DNA from: JAGQRJ01 sp041402045
Lineage (GTDB): Bacteria > Planctomycetota > J058
Length of the DNA stretch: 64,000 nucleotides
Assembly: GCA_041402045.1 (NCBI GenBank)
Contig: JAWKSZ010000017.1
Coordinates: forward strand, 61,861-125,860
Reading direction: 5' to 3'
Under the pieces are notes generated by a model that saw only the letters and a list, made by a program, of their open reading frames with translations, was not told the DNA's origin and made no database searches. Shown here piece after piece: positions 27,028 through 36,095 of this stretch (positions are counted from its first letter, which is position 1; the number at the start of each line of letters is the position of its first letter). The translations under genes were made by a program, and so were the position numbers.

Positions 27028-27924
27028 TTAGTTGACGTCGGTGTAGCTGCCGCCCGAGTCCGCGGCGACTTGCTGCATGAAGCTCCGGGCGTCCGGGTCC
27101 GAGGAGATCCCGATCCCGAAGGCGTTGATCCGAGCGCCCTGGGTGTTGCTGCTCTTGATCAGCTGACGGTGCTCGTCGGCGGTCGCGGCGTAGCTCAGGG
27201 TGCAGTCGAGGAAGTTCGGGGCGCCGTCCGAGAGGAGCACCACGGTGGTGTTGCCCTTGTCGGCGAGGGCGGTGGCGACGGCCAGGCCGGTGTTCGTCCA
27301 GCCGTCCGGCTCGATCGCGCTGACCCAGTTCAGGGCCGCGGTCTTGTTGTCGGCGGTGGCGCGCTGCTTCGAGTCCCAGCAGGAGAAGGCGCACTCGTCG
27401 TAGAACACGACGTTGAACTCGAAGCTCTCGGGGAGGGCGTTGATCGAGCGGGCGAGCTCGGCCTTGGCGCGGTCGAGGCGGCTGCCGCTCTGCACGGTGC
27501 CGTCGATCCCGACGAAGGGGTCGGTCGCCATGGTCATGCTGCCCGAGTCGTCGATCACGTAGATCACGCTGGGGTTGGTGGTCGGGATCTCCTCGCCGAA
27601 GAACACGGGGGGGAGGCCCTCCGCCGGCTGCTCGCCGGGGACCTCGAGGGGGGCGGGGAACGGCGGGTCACCGGCGGGCACGTCGCCCACGCGGATCTCG
27701 AAGGAGTCGTCCTGCGCGTCCTGGCTCTGACCGTAGACCGGACGCATGACGGGCAGGTCCAGGTCGTTGGTGGCGATCCGGGGCAGGCCGTTGCTCCGGG
27801 GCGCGCCGGCGCTCGGGGGGTTGGCGATCGCGAGGGAGGTGCTCAGCAGCACGGTGCCCGCGGCGAGGACCGACAGCCCCACTTGGGCGGTGACGGCTTG
27901 GATCGAGATCAGCTTGGTGTTCAT
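27028..27924 (-). CDS. Exported von Willebrand factor A domain protein
   Basis: 298 residues. ATG with GGAGG upstream gives a signal peptide (VGLSVLAAGTVLLSTSLAIA). After a Pro-rich linker of about 90 residues, the VWA domain (about 115-298) has an intact metal-ion site: SVIYVIDDSGSM (DxSxS), a Thr in DGWTNTGLAVATALA, and Asp in TVVLLSDGAPN. Cys pairs (DECAFSC, FLDCTL) may form disulfides. It should bind a ligand or partner in the periplasm or outside the cell. Its upstream region carries two palindromic TCAACG.GCGTTGA sites, and the sensor kinase gene precedes it on the same strand. Confidence 0.85.
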   Translation of the reverse strand: MNTKLISIQAVTAQVGLSVLAAGTVLLSTSLAIANPPSAGAPRSNGLPRIATNDLDLPVMRPVYGQSQDAQDDSFEIRVGDVPAGDPPFPAPLEVPGEQPAEGLPPVFFGEEIPTTNPSVIYVIDDSGSMTMATDPFVGIDGTVQSGSRLDRAKAELARSINALPESFEFNVVFYDECAFSCWDSKQRATADNKTAALNWVSAIEPDGWTNTGLAVATALADKGNTTVVLLSDGAPNFLDCTLSYAATADEHRQLIKSSNTQGARINAFGIGISSDPDARSFMQQVAADSGGSYTDVN

Positions 27925-28038
27925 GGTGGCCTCCGTTTGCCTGTCTGGAGGGGTCATGAGCACCGCTCGTGCCAAAGGGGCGCGAGCGCGCGCTCTTCCA
28001 AGCATGAACGAGTTAGGAGAGCGAGCACCACGCAGGCG

Positions 28039-28089
28039 TCAACGCGCGTTGAGGGCACTGTGATCGGACGGTGTATCAACGAGCGTTGA
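28039..28089. promoter_or_regulatory. Two palindromic operator-like sites upstream of VWA gene
   Basis: TCAACGCGCGTTGA at 28039-28052 is a perfect 14-bp palindrome; TCAACGAGCGTTGA at 28076-28089 differs by one base, centre-to-centre 37 bases. A third half-match (CATCGTTGACGG) lies at about 28131. They are 115-165 bases upstream of the VWA start and are plausible binding sites for a dimeric regulator. Confidence 0.55.
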
Positions 28090-28108
28090 CGGCTCGACCT
28101 GGCTCGAC

Positions 28109-29734
28109 TTACCCCTGGGTGGGGTCACTCATCGTTGACGGCAGCCTCAGGGAGAACCTTGCTCCACCAAGACTTGGGCTCTCGTCGACGTCGAGCGAGC
28201 CCCCGTGCCCGTGCACCACACCGAGGCTGGTCGACAAGCCGAGTCCCGTGCCCGGGGTCGCGCTCCCGCCCAGCGCGCCCTTCGTCGTAAAGAACGGCTG
28301 GAAAATGCGCTTACGCTCTTCCACCGGCACCCCGGGGCCGTTGTCCTCGACCCGCAGCAGCGCGCCGCCCCCCACGACCGGCGCGAGCGAGACCTGCACG
28401 CGCGGGTTGGGACGGTCCTGGCACGCGTGGACCGCGTTGATCAACAGGTTGACCACCACCTGCTCGATCTGTGCGGCGTCGGCGCATACGCTCACGGGTT
28501 CTACCTTGCACTCCACCTCGACCGGGGAGGAGGCGAGGGTCGGCTTGAGCAGGAGCAAGGCCTGCTCGACGACCCCGCTCAGGTCCACGTCCTCGACCGC
28601 GTGGATCGGGGTGCCCCGGGCGAAGCGCAGCAGGTTCTCGACCGTGTCCAGCGCCCGGGTGAGCGAGGTGCGGATCACCTCGAGCGCCTCGTCCTTCTCC
28701 TCGGCGTCCCCGGTCAGCGCCAGCTCGGCGTGACCGCGGGCCCCGCCCAGGAGGTTCCCGAACTCGTGGGCGATCCCCGACACCAGCCGACCCACCGCGG
28801 CGAGCTGCTCCTGCCGGGTCATGCGCGCCTCGTAGTCGCGGATCAGGGTCACGTCCTGGAACACCACGATCCACCCCAGGCGGCGACCGGCGAGGTCCTC
28901 CAGCGGGCTGACCCCGAACCCCACCTGCAGCTCCCGCCCGTCGGGGCGCGTGAAGCTGAAGTCCGCGCGCTCGACCTCGCCCCCCGAGGCCTCGACCCGC
29001 GGGAGCACCGCGGCCAGGAAGCTCGCGAGGTCCTCGATCGTCGTCGCCTTGCGCCCGAGCACCCGGTGCGCGGCGACCCCCAGGATCCGCTCGGCCGCGC
29101 GGTTGTAGGTGGTGACCGTCCCCGAGAGCGTCTCGATCACGAGGACCCCCGAGCTCACCGAGTCGAGCACCAGCCGCAGGTGGTGGCCCAAGGTCCCCAG
29201 CTCCTCGCGCAGCTCGGCGGTCTGCTCGGCGCGCTCCTCGCGCTCCTGATCGGCCAGCCGCGAGAGGTGCCCGGTGAACAAAGGCGTGGCCAGGAGCACC
29301 CCGGCCCGGGCCAGGATCTGCGGGTCGCCCAGGGGCACGGCCCACACCCCGTAGTGGGCCATGACCAGGTAGCCCCCGCAGCCCATGAGCCCGATCAGCA
29401 CGCCGCCCCAGCCGTCCCGCGCCGTGGCCACCGAGAACCCGAACAGGAAGAAGGTGAGCTCGCTCGGCTGGTGGATCAAGGACGAGGCGATCAGCGCCAG
29501 GCTCGCGCTGGCGAACACCAAGGCCCAGGAGATCCCCGCCCACGGGCGCAGCGCGTCTCGCGCCTCGACCACGAACAGCACGGTCAGGAGCAGGAGCAGG
29601 CTCGGGGCGTAGGTGGCGAGGGGGGCCACGCCGCCGAGCACCCCCTCGGGGGCCCCCTCGCGCACCGCGAGCATGATCAGGAACACGAGGATCGCGGTGC
29701 GGAAGCTGAGCGCGAAGGTCTGGCGCGGGGTCAC
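28109..29734 (-). CDS. Membrane PAS-containing sensor histidine kinase
   Basis: 541 residues. A GTG at 29734 overlaps the upstream stop as GTGA, so translation is coupled to the GT39-like gene. About five hydrophobic segments fill residues 1-150 (FRTAILVFLIMLAV, SLLLLLTVLFVVEA and others). A coiled coil and a PAS domain (LRLVLDSVSSGVLVIETLSG...YNRAAERILG) follow, then HisKA (LVSGIAHEFGNLLGGARGHAEL), and HATPase (NLLINAVHAC, DNGPGVP, GTGLGLSTSLGVVHGHGG). The His-Glu-Phe-Gly-Asn variant of the H box keeps the His. It is intact; the partner regulator is not adjacent. Confidence 0.9.
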   Translation of the reverse strand: MTPRQTFALSFRTAILVFLIMLAVREGAPEGVLGGVAPLATYAPSLLLLLTVLFVVEARDALRPWAGISWALVFASASLALIASSLIHQPSELTFFLFGFSVATARDGWGGVLIGLMGCGGYLVMAHYGVWAVPLGDPQILARAGVLLATPLFTGHLSRLADQEREERAEQTAELREELGTLGHHLRLVLDSVSSGVLVIETLSGTVTTYNRAAERILGVAAHRVLGRKATTIEDLASFLAAVLPRVEASGGEVERADFSFTRPDGRELQVGFGVSPLEDLAGRRLGWIVVFQDVTLIRDYEARMTRQEQLAAVGRLVSGIAHEFGNLLGGARGHAELALTGDAEEKDEALEVIRTSLTRALDTVENLLRFARGTPIHAVEDVDLSGVVEQALLLLKPTLASSPVEVECKVEPVSVCADAAQIEQVVVNLLINAVHACQDRPNPRVQVSLAPVVGGGALLRVEDNGPGVPVEERKRIFQPFFTTKGALGGSATPGTGLGLSTSLGVVHGHGGSLDVDESPSLGGARFSLRLPSTMSDPTQG

Positions 29735-30948
29735 GGCGTCCACCCCCGGGAGCGCGCGACGCCGAGGGCGGCCAGCGCGTCGAGGAGCGGGCACGCCGGC
29801 GCCAGGTAGCGCGGGATCGGATACAGGAGCGCCGGGGCCAGGGCGAAGAACGCGAGCAGCGCCAGCTCGAAGCGGTGCTGGAACCGGGCCTGGCGCCAGG
29901 CCCACACCAGGGCCGCCAAGGCCGCGGTCAGCCGGACCCAGGTGAAGGCCACGAGCCCCCAGCGCACGAAGCTCAGCCGCGGGTGCTCGACCAGGCGCAC
30001 CGCCCCCGGGACCTCGAGCCAATACCACACGTTCTGACGGAGGAGCCGACCGAGGCTGCGCAGCGGGTGCTCGCGCCAGGCCTCCCCCGCGCGTCGATAC
30101 AGCTCGCGCTTGGTGCCTTCCACCCCGCGCTCCTTCAGCAGCCGGCGCTCCTCTTGCCAGGCCAGGGCCTGGAACCCGGTGGCGGGGTCCCCGCTCAGCC
30201 ACAGGTTCGGGCAGGCGCTGGTCAGCCACAGCTCGTGGGCGGGCACCGTGCTCGCCACCGGGTTCAGCGCGAAGCGCCCGGTCAGCCGCGCGTTGCGCTG
30301 GCACCACAGCCCGGCGCCGAGCGCGATCACGAGCCCGATCGCGACCCAGGGCGCCAGGGCCCGGCGCCCGCGCGCCACGAGGTCGGCGCCGGCGAGGAAC
30401 GGACCCAGGAGCAGGTAGAGCGGGTGGGTCAGCACCAGCGCGCACAGCCCCAGGCCGCAGGCAGCCAGCCGCGCGCGCCCGCGCAGGCGCACGAGCGCGA
30501 CCCACACCCCGCTGACCAGGGCCATGAGCAGCGCCTCGCGCAGGAGGAACGGCGCCTGCCCCGCCGCGATCGGGTCGAGGGCCACGATCGCCGCGGCCAG
30601 CCACGCGGCGCGCGGACCGTGCCGAGGCTCGAGGGCGGCGAAGGCGCAGGCCGCGCACAGCGCGCCGAGCAGCGCCTGGACCAGGCGCACCGCCAGCGCC
30701 GACGGGCCGCCGGCCACCACGAAGCAGGCGGCCATGAACACCGGGTAGCCCGGCGGACGCGCGGTGGCGGCCTGGGGGTCGACCAGCCCCTCGCCGCTGG
30801 CGAGCCCGCTCGCCATGTCCCAGTAGCTCGAGGAGTCGGGGCCGGCGAAGTCGAAGGGCAGGGCGAGGGGCGCCAGGCGCAGCGCCAGGGCCACACCGCC
30901 CACCGCCGCAACCCTCGCCCACGTCCGCGGCTCGCCCCCTGCGCTCAC
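29731..30948 (-). CDS. GT39-like (ArnT/PMT-type) membrane glycosyltransferase
   Basis: 405 residues, about ten hydrophobic helices. After the first membrane helix comes FAGPDSSSYWDMASGLASGEG, then ARPPGYPVFMA, the pattern of the first periplasmic loop of lipid-linked sugar transferases, with the usual acidic residue (Asp). A GTG at 30948 was preferred; a second GTG at 30966 is possible and neither has a strong ribosome site. It likely transfers a sugar from a polyprenyl donor on the outer face of the membrane. It overlaps the kinase gene start by 4 bases (same operon). Confidence 0.8.
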   Translation of the reverse strand: MSAGGEPRTWARVAAVGGVALALRLAPLALPFDFAGPDSSSYWDMASGLASGEGLVDPQAATARPPGYPVFMAACFVVAGGPSALAVRLVQALLGALCAACAFAALEPRHGPRAAWLAAAIVALDPIAAGQAPFLLREALLMALVSGVWVALVRLRGRARLAACGLGLCALVLTHPLYLLLGPFLAGADLVARGRRALAPWVAIGLVIALGAGLWCQRNARLTGRFALNPVASTVPAHELWLTSACPNLWLSGDPATGFQALAWQEERRLLKERGVEGTKRELYRRAGEAWREHPLRSLGRLLRQNVWYWLEVPGAVRLVEHPRLSFVRWGLVAFTWVRLTAALAALVWAWRQARFQHRFELALLAFFALAPALLYPIPRYLAPACPLLDALAALGVARSRGWTP

Positions 30949-31346
30949 GCCCACAGCTTGGGGCACCCACGGGCGACAATCCAGCGAAATCGCTGCGAGC
31001 CAGCGAGTTATCGCAGCCGGCCGCGGCGCCCCCCCCGCCGCGCGCGGCGCGACTCGTCCAAGGTCAAGCCTCAGCGCAGATTACCGCGGACCCTGGGGCG
31101 ACTCGCGTCGAGCGCCGGCGGCGCCGAGCGGCGTCAGCACACGCCCGATTCCGGGAAACCGCTCGGCAGGCCTTGGACAGGGCCGATTGACGCAACGAGT
31201 CAGCCGCCAGCGGTCCTTTGCATGCAGGCCCTTACGAGCTGATCAACGGAGCGAAAAGATTGGCGCGAGACATGCAGGCGCCGGCGCAACGGCAGTTTCG
31301 GGAGAAGGACTGCCATCCCAATCGGTTTGCGAAGAAGGATCTCGTC
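30949..31346. other. 398-base divergent intergenic region
   Basis: No gene seen. It must hold the promoters of the divergent GT39-like and lipoprotein genes. It contains a long-range pair GTCCAAGG (about 31056) / CCTTGGAC (about 31170), small GC hairpins between them, a GGCAGT..ACTGCC stem near 31290-31313, and a duplicated 'catgcaggc' (about 31220 and 31270). The last 120 bases could be a structured leader, but no known riboswitch consensus was recognised. Confidence 0.5.
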
Positions 31347-33332
31347 ATGCTGAGGCTCAAGCCCAAGGCTGTCGGTGTCGCCGTGTGCGTCGCCGCCCTG
31401 CTCGCCGGATGCGGCGGCCACAAGAGCAGTAAGAAGAACACCGCCACCACCACCGCCTCGGCGACCCAGGCCGGCACCCCGATCGGGACCGCGGGTCAGG
31501 GCCAGAGCGGCGGCGTGAACACCCCGGGCCCGGTCACCTCCGGCACCACCGGCGGCGTGACTCCGAACCCGCTGAACCCCAACGACGATCACGCCGACGG
31601 CGCGACCGGCGCGACCCAGGTCGGGCTCTCGACCGTGGCCGCCGGGACCATCGAGGTCGGCGGCGACGTCGACGCCTTCGCGGTCAACCTGCGCGACGGC
31701 TTCGGCTACAGCTTCGCCACCGCCGTGACCGCGGGCATGGACACCGTCCTGACCCTGATCGACACCGACGGGACGACCCAGCTCGCGCAGAACGACGACC
31801 GCGCGGCCGGCGACCCCAGCTCCTGGATCGACTTCACCGCGACCCAGGACGGGACCTACTACCTGTTCGTGACCCACACGGACCCGCAGGGCACCGGCGA
31901 CTACGAGCTGCGCCCGGCGCTGGCCGGCGGGGTCACCCCGGTCACCGACGACCACGCCAACGACTGGACCGGCGCCACCGCCATGGCCCTCGGCGCGCCG
32001 ACCAACGGCTCGATCGAGGTCGGCGGCGACGTGGACTACTTCAAGCTCGACCTGGTCGCCGGCACCGACTACGTGTTCGTCACCGACAACCTGCAGAACG
32101 GCATGGACACGATCCTCACGCTGTTCGACAGCAACGGGACCACGGTGCTGGACGTCAACGACGACAGCCTCGCGGCGCCCATGCAGCTCGCCTCGCGGAT
32201 CCCCGACGCCCAGGGCGCGACCTTCAACCCCACCCAGGACGGGACCTACTACCTGAAGGTCGAGCACTACGACGCCGCCGGCACCGGGCAGTACGAGGTC
32301 CGCGGGGACCTGACCACCGCCACCCCCGACGACCACGGCAACGACGCTCAGACCGCCACCGCGGCGGTCACCAGCTCGGTCGTGTCCGGGAACATCGAGG
32401 TCGGCGGCGACAGCGACTGGTTCAAGGTCGACCTGGTCGCGGGCACCGAGTACGAGTTCTACACCGACAACCTCCAGGGCGGCATGGACTCGATCCTGAC
32501 GCTCTACGACACCAACGGGACCACGGTGCTGGACGTCAACGACGACAGCCAGGCCGCGCCGGTGCCCCTCGCGTCGCGGATCCCCAACGACCCGGCCATG
32601 AACTTCACGGCGGCCCAGGACGGGACCTACTACCTCGAGGTCGTGCACTACTCCCCCGTCGACACCGGCACCTACGACCTGGCCCTGCGCCAGATCAGCG
32701 GCGGCGTCGCCCCCGACGACCACGGCAACGACGCCACGACCGCGACCGCGCTGACCCTCGGGACCCCGACCGCGGGCCGGATCGAGGTGGCGGCCGACCA
32801 GGACTGGTTCTCGATCGACCTCACCGCCGGCGACACCTTCACCCTGACCACGGCGACCGCGGGCAACACCAACCTCGCGCTCTACGACGACCAGGGCATG
32901 CTCCTCGCCGAGAACGACGACGAGGACGCCGCGAACGGCAAGCTCAACTCCAAGCTGAGCTACGACGTGACCGCCAGCGCCACCTATTACCTGGCGATCA
33001 CCGGCAGCAACCAGGACACCCCGAGCTACGACGTGCTGGTCGAGCGCAACGCGCCGCCGGCGGTGGCCGCGAACCTGACCAGCGCCATGCTCAACGACCT
33101 CGACGGCAGCTTCCAGGCGTCGGCGGGGGACACCCTCGTCCTCGGCTTCAGCGCGGACGTGGCCCTGATCACCACCGCGGTGGCCGACCAGGAGCTCACG
33201 CTGCGCCCCGTCCCCGGCTTACGACACCTTCGGCCAGGGCGCGACCGTCGTCGCCGGCGGCGCCAACAGGCTCACACCGTGACCCTGGGCCAGGACCCGT
33301 GCTGCGCAGCAGCGGGACCTACATTCCCATGA
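31347..33332 (+). CDS. PPC-repeat lipoprotein, N-terminal piece of a frameshifted gene
   Basis: ATG with AAGGA upstream gives a lipoprotein signal (VAVCVAALLAGC). A Thr/Gly-rich linker (GTTGG, NTPGPV) is followed by four PPC-like (bacterial pre-peptidase C-terminal) beta-sandwich repeats of about 120-130 residues. Each has 'DDH.ND..TAT', 'IEVGGD.D.F..DL.AG..Y', 'D.[IV]LTL.D..GTT' and 'QDGTYYL.V.HY', a pattern that often binds Ca2+. A fifth, Ig-like segment (FQASAGDTLVLGFSAD) breaks up after ELTLRPVP near 33213. Beyond that, the frame gives an Arg-rich nonsense tail. The sense continues in other frames (YDTFGQGATVVAGGA, then HTVTLGQDP) and finally in the kelch ORF. The true product would be about 1,100 residues. 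Confidence 0.8.
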   Translation: MLRLKPKAVGVAVCVAALLAGCGGHKSSKKNTATTTASATQAGTPIGTAGQGQSGGVNTPGPVTSGTTGGVTPNPLNPNDDHADGATGATQVGLSTVAAGTIEVGGDVDAFAVNLRDGFGYSFATAVTAGMDTVLTLIDTDGTTQLAQNDDRAAGDPSSWIDFTATQDGTYYLFVTHTDPQGTGDYELRPALAGGVTPVTDDHANDWTGATAMALGAPTNGSIEVGGDVDYFKLDLVAGTDYVFVTDNLQNGMDTILTLFDSNGTTVLDVNDDSLAAPMQLASRIPDAQGATFNPTQDGTYYLKVEHYDAAGTGQYEVRGDLTTATPDDHGNDAQTATAAVTSSVVSGNIEVGGDSDWFKVDLVAGTEYEFYTDNLQGGMDSILTLYDTNGTTVLDVNDDSQAAPVPLASRIPNDPAMNFTAAQDGTYYLEVVHYSPVDTGTYDLALRQISGGVAPDDHGNDATTATALTLGTPTAGRIEVAADQDWFSIDLTAGDTFTLTTATAGNTNLALYDDQGMLLAENDDEDAANGKLNSKLSYDVTASATYYLAITGSNQDTPSYDVLVERNAPPAVAANLTSAMLNDLDGSFQASAGDTLVLGFSADVALITTAVADQELTLRPVPGLRHLRPGRDRRRRRRQQAHTVTLGQDPCCAAAGPTFP

Positions 33333-34645
33333 CCACGATCGCTCCCACGGCGGGCAACCCGTCCGGGATCGAGCTCAGCGCCCAGACCACCGTCACCACC
33401 GCGGCCAACGCGCTGCCCGCGGTCGGGATCGTGGACCTCGACTCGAGCCTCACCGCGGGCTTCAAGCCGGCGGCGAGCCTGGTCACCCCCCGCGGCCTGC
33501 ACACCGCCACGCTGCTCGACGACGGGCGCGTGCTCGTGGTCGGCGGCCTGACGGACAACCAGGGCTTCGTCGCCCAGAGCGAGATCCTCGACGGCGGCGT
33601 CTGGACCCAGCTCAGCGACCCCGCCCTCGGCGGCAACCCCGGCGGGTTCATGGTCGGCGCGGGCGGCCCCAACGGCGCCTTCGCCACCGTGCGCTTCGGG
33701 CATACCGCCACCAAGCTCGCCACCGGTGAGGTCCTGATCGTGGGTGGCTTCGGGATCGACAGCTTCGACCAGAACGGCAACGCCGTGCAGGGTCAGCTGG
33801 CCTCGGCCTACCTGTTCGACCCCCAGACCAACACCTTCGCCGCCACCACCGGCGGGCTGGCCGTGGCGCGCAGCGACCACTACGCGACGCTGCTCCCCAA
33901 CGGGCAGGTGCTGATCACCGGCGGCTACAACGGCGCGGTCAACCAGGGCGCGGGTTCGACCCTCCCGGTCGCCGAGCTCTACGACCCGTTCCAGCGCACC
34001 TTCACCCCGCTCAGCCAGACCGGCCAGGACATGACGATCCCCCGTCAGGCCGGCTCGGCGACCGCGATCAACGGCAAGGTGCTCTACGTCGGCGGGCAGG
34101 CCTTCGTGGCCACCCAGCAGAACCCGACCCCGACGCTCTACATGGCGCCGGACAGCGAGTCCTTCGACCCGGCCACCGGCGCCTTCGCCGCGGACGGGGC
34201 GCTCACGCAGAACCGCCGCTACCACGGCGTGGCCGTGGCGGCCTCGGGCGACCTGTTCGTCCTCGGCGGCGACAGCGGCAACGCGCCCCTGGCCAGCGTC
34301 GAGCGCTACGACGCCACCAGCGGCACCTTCACCGCGGTCGGCAACCTGGGCGCGCCCCGCGCCCGGACCCAGGCCGCGCCCCTGCGCAACGACGTGCTCG
34401 TCGTGGGCGGGATCGAGGTCGACTACCAGAACCAGCAGGTCAGCGACGTGCCCTCGGGCGAGCTCTACAACACCGTGGGCAACGTCACCGAGACCTACGT
34501 GCTCCAGGCCCCGCGCAACAGCCACCAGGTGGTGGCCCTGCCCGACGGCCGCGTGCTCGTGATCGGCGGCTACACCGGCTCGACCACCCTGCTCGGCACC
34601 ACCGGCACCGCGGTCGGCGCCTGCGAGGCCTTCGTCATTCCCTAA
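33299..34645 (+). CDS. Kelch-repeat C-terminal piece of the frameshifted PPC lipoprotein
   Basis: The open frame begins mid-protein; the GTG at 33299 is not a true start. It continues the PPC lipoprotein (LRSSGTYIPMTTIAPTA). Seven kelch-like blades can be counted by the motif '[HR]..A..L.[DN]G.VL[VI].GG': GLHTATLLDDGRVLVVGG, RFGHTATKLATGEVLIVGG, SDHYATLLPNGQVLITGG, QAGSATAINGKVLYVGG, RRYHGVAVAASGDLFVLGG, RARTQAAPLRNDVLVVGG and NSHQVVALPDGRVLVIGG. That fits a closed seven-bladed propeller, probably a surface ligand-binding head. Ends in a strong terminator. Confidence 0.82.
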   Translation: MLRSSGTYIPMTTIAPTAGNPSGIELSAQTTVTTAANALPAVGIVDLDSSLTAGFKPAASLVTPRGLHTATLLDDGRVLVVGGLTDNQGFVAQSEILDGGVWTQLSDPALGGNPGGFMVGAGGPNGAFATVRFGHTATKLATGEVLIVGGFGIDSFDQNGNAVQGQLASAYLFDPQTNTFAATTGGLAVARSDHYATLLPNGQVLITGGYNGAVNQGAGSTLPVAELYDPFQRTFTPLSQTGQDMTIPRQAGSATAINGKVLYVGGQAFVATQQNPTPTLYMAPDSESFDPATGAFAADGALTQNRRYHGVAVAASGDLFVLGGDSGNAPLASVERYDATSGTFTAVGNLGAPRARTQAAPLRNDVLVVGGIEVDYQNQQVSDVPSGELYNTVGNVTETYVLQAPRNSHQVVALPDGRVLVIGGYTGSTTLLGTTGTAVGACEAFVIP

Positions 34646-34671
34646 CGGAGCGACGAGCCAGATCTTCTTCC

Positions 34672-34699
34672 CGAGGGGGCCTCAGTCGAGGCCCCCTCG
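34672..34699 (+). terminator. Hairpin terminator after kelch gene
   Basis: Perfect 12-bp stem CGAGGGGGCCTC / GAGGCCCCCTCG with loop agtc, followed by 'ttcgttcc', 27 bases past the stop codon. Confidence 0.8.
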
Positions 34700-34764
34700 T
34701 TCGTTCCGGACGGGGTGGAGCTGTCGCCTTGTTTGGCCGCGGCGCGCGCGGCCAGAATGACGGC

Positions 34765-35235
34765 ATGTCGTTCCCTGACCGGTGGTGGCCACCCGTTCCC
34801 GACCCCGCCGAGGTCGCGCGGTTCTCGCTGCTCTGCGACCGAATCGAGCGTCGCGTCCCGGGCTATCAGGAGGATCTCGCGGCCTGGAACGCCCGAGCCG
34901 CGCGGACCTTCGAGGAGGTGGAGTTCAGGACGTACCACGGCTCCGTCGACCAGGAGGCCTTCGTGACCGCGGCGCTCTTGCCTCGGCCTGCCTTCGATCC
35001 GAGCGTGACCTTCGACGAGCTCGTGGCGGTCGTTCGGGCCCTCGCCGAAGGGAAGGACGGCCAGCTCCTCGCTGAGGCAACCCACTCCTACCTGCTGGAG
35101 GCGCTCGAGCTGAACCTCCCAGGGGCCAGCGTCTCGGACCTGATCTACTGGCCCAACGCGTGGTTTGGGGAGGCGAACGCCGACCCCAACGACTACGTGC
35201 TCGACCCAAGCCACGTCGGCGCCCGGGCTTCGTAG
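34765..35235 (+). CDS. Small hypothetical protein
   Basis: 156 residues from the ATG at 34765 (MSFPDRWWPPVPDPAEV); the open frame reaches 12 codons further upstream, but those codons lie in the leader. No signal peptide or membrane segment. Predicted mixed alpha/beta, with YHGSVDQEAFVTAALLPRP and the C-terminal segment VSDLIYWPNAWFG, Trp-rich. The size and acidic character recall immunity-type small proteins, but no family is recognised and no toxin gene is adjacent. It overlaps convergently with a broken gene on the other strand. Confidence 0.55.
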   Translation: MSFPDRWWPPVPDPAEVARFSLLCDRIERRVPGYQEDLAAWNARAARTFEEVEFRTYHGSVDQEAFVTAALLPRPAFDPSVTFDELVAVVRALAEGKDGQLLAEATHSYLLEALELNLPGASVSDLIYWPNAWFGEANADPNDYVLDPSHVGARAS

Positions 35236-35611
35236 GCGGCGCGCGCCTCGGGGGCGGCCCGGAGAGCCGCTCGGGTGAGCCGAGCCGCGCGCCGGGGGCG
35301 CGGGCCCAGCGGCGCATTTCGGCGCGGACGCCGCGCTCGAGCTGCGCCGGCGAGACGTCGTGCAGCCGGGCGATCGCCTTGGTGAGGCTCCTCCGCCGGT
35401 GGGCGTAGCAGCGGAAGCTGAAGGTCAGGTCTCTGAGCGCGCTGGGGCCCGGGTTCTCCCGCCCCAGACGTCGCGCGCGGCGTCGTAGGCGTCGGAGTTG
35501 CCGGTGGGCGAGACGTTGACGTGGGCCGACAGGTCAGGGACACGTCGAGCCCTCGCAACACCGCGCGACCGCCGCTTCGAACGCTGAGCGGCCGAGGTTC
35601 GGCTCGCCCAT
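35193..35611 (-). pseudogene. Frameshifted gene of unknown function
   Basis: Starts MGEPNLGRSAFEAAVARCCEGS at 35611, its ATG overlapping the previous stop as TGATG. It then loses frame: coherent segments appear in different frames as PDLSAHVNVSPTGNSDAYDA, then LTFSFRCYAHRRRSLTKAIA and HDVSPAQLERGVRAEMRRW, and last RAALRAAPEARAAYEARAP ending at 35193. At least two indels are needed. No family recognised. It overlaps the end of the convergent gene by about 43 bases. Confidence 0.5.
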
Positions 35612-36087
35612 CAGCCCTCGGCCTCGTCCAGGACGCCGAGGAGACCGCGGTCGGGCAGGGCCTGCTCGATCGCGGCCAGGTCCGCGCACACCCCGGCCTC
35701 CTGACCCCAGGCGAGGAACCCGGCCACCCAGCGCCCGAGCAACAGGTGACGCGCGGGGCTCTGCGCGTCCGCGCGTCGCCGGTCGACGAGCGCCAGGAGC
35801 GCGCGGGCCGCCGTGGGGGGGCGCGTGGCGACACGCGCCCTCGAGGGCCAGCGCCCTCTCGCAGCCCTCGGTCGATCTCCCTCGCCGCGGAGTAGGGCCG
35901 CTCGAACTCCAGGTAGACGTCGTCGCCCGGCGCGAGGGGCGCGGGCGCGACGCCGTCCTCGCCCGCGTAGGCCAGCAGGCTGAGGCGGCCTCCCGGCTCC
36001 CGCCCGGGCCTGGGTCCGGGCCAGTCGCGCTGCGTCGGGGTCGCCCGCGGCGGTCTGTCGCTCCAGGTCTCGCACGTCCTCGTCCAC
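35611..36087 (-). pseudogene. Frameshifted gene following TPR gene
   Basis: The first codons, from a GTG at 36087, are sensible (VDEDVRDLERQTAAGDPDAA). The middle makes sense only in another frame (LSLLAYAGEDGVAPAPL, GDDVYLEFERPYSAAREID), then shifts again (CERALALEG), and ends in a third frame with ALLALVDRRRADAQSP and FLAWGQEAGVCADLAAIEQA before the stop at 35611. Three or more indels. The chopped pieces would make a product of about 158 residues. It lies 8 bases after the TPR gene stop, so it was the next gene in that operon. Confidence 0.55.
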
Positions 36088-36095
36088 GTCGGGCG

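Noticed and set aside
31050..31346. Riboswitch before the PPC lipoprotein gene
   Set aside because: Stem-like pairs exist, but no consensus of a known class (cobalamin, c-di-GMP and others) could be matched by eye.
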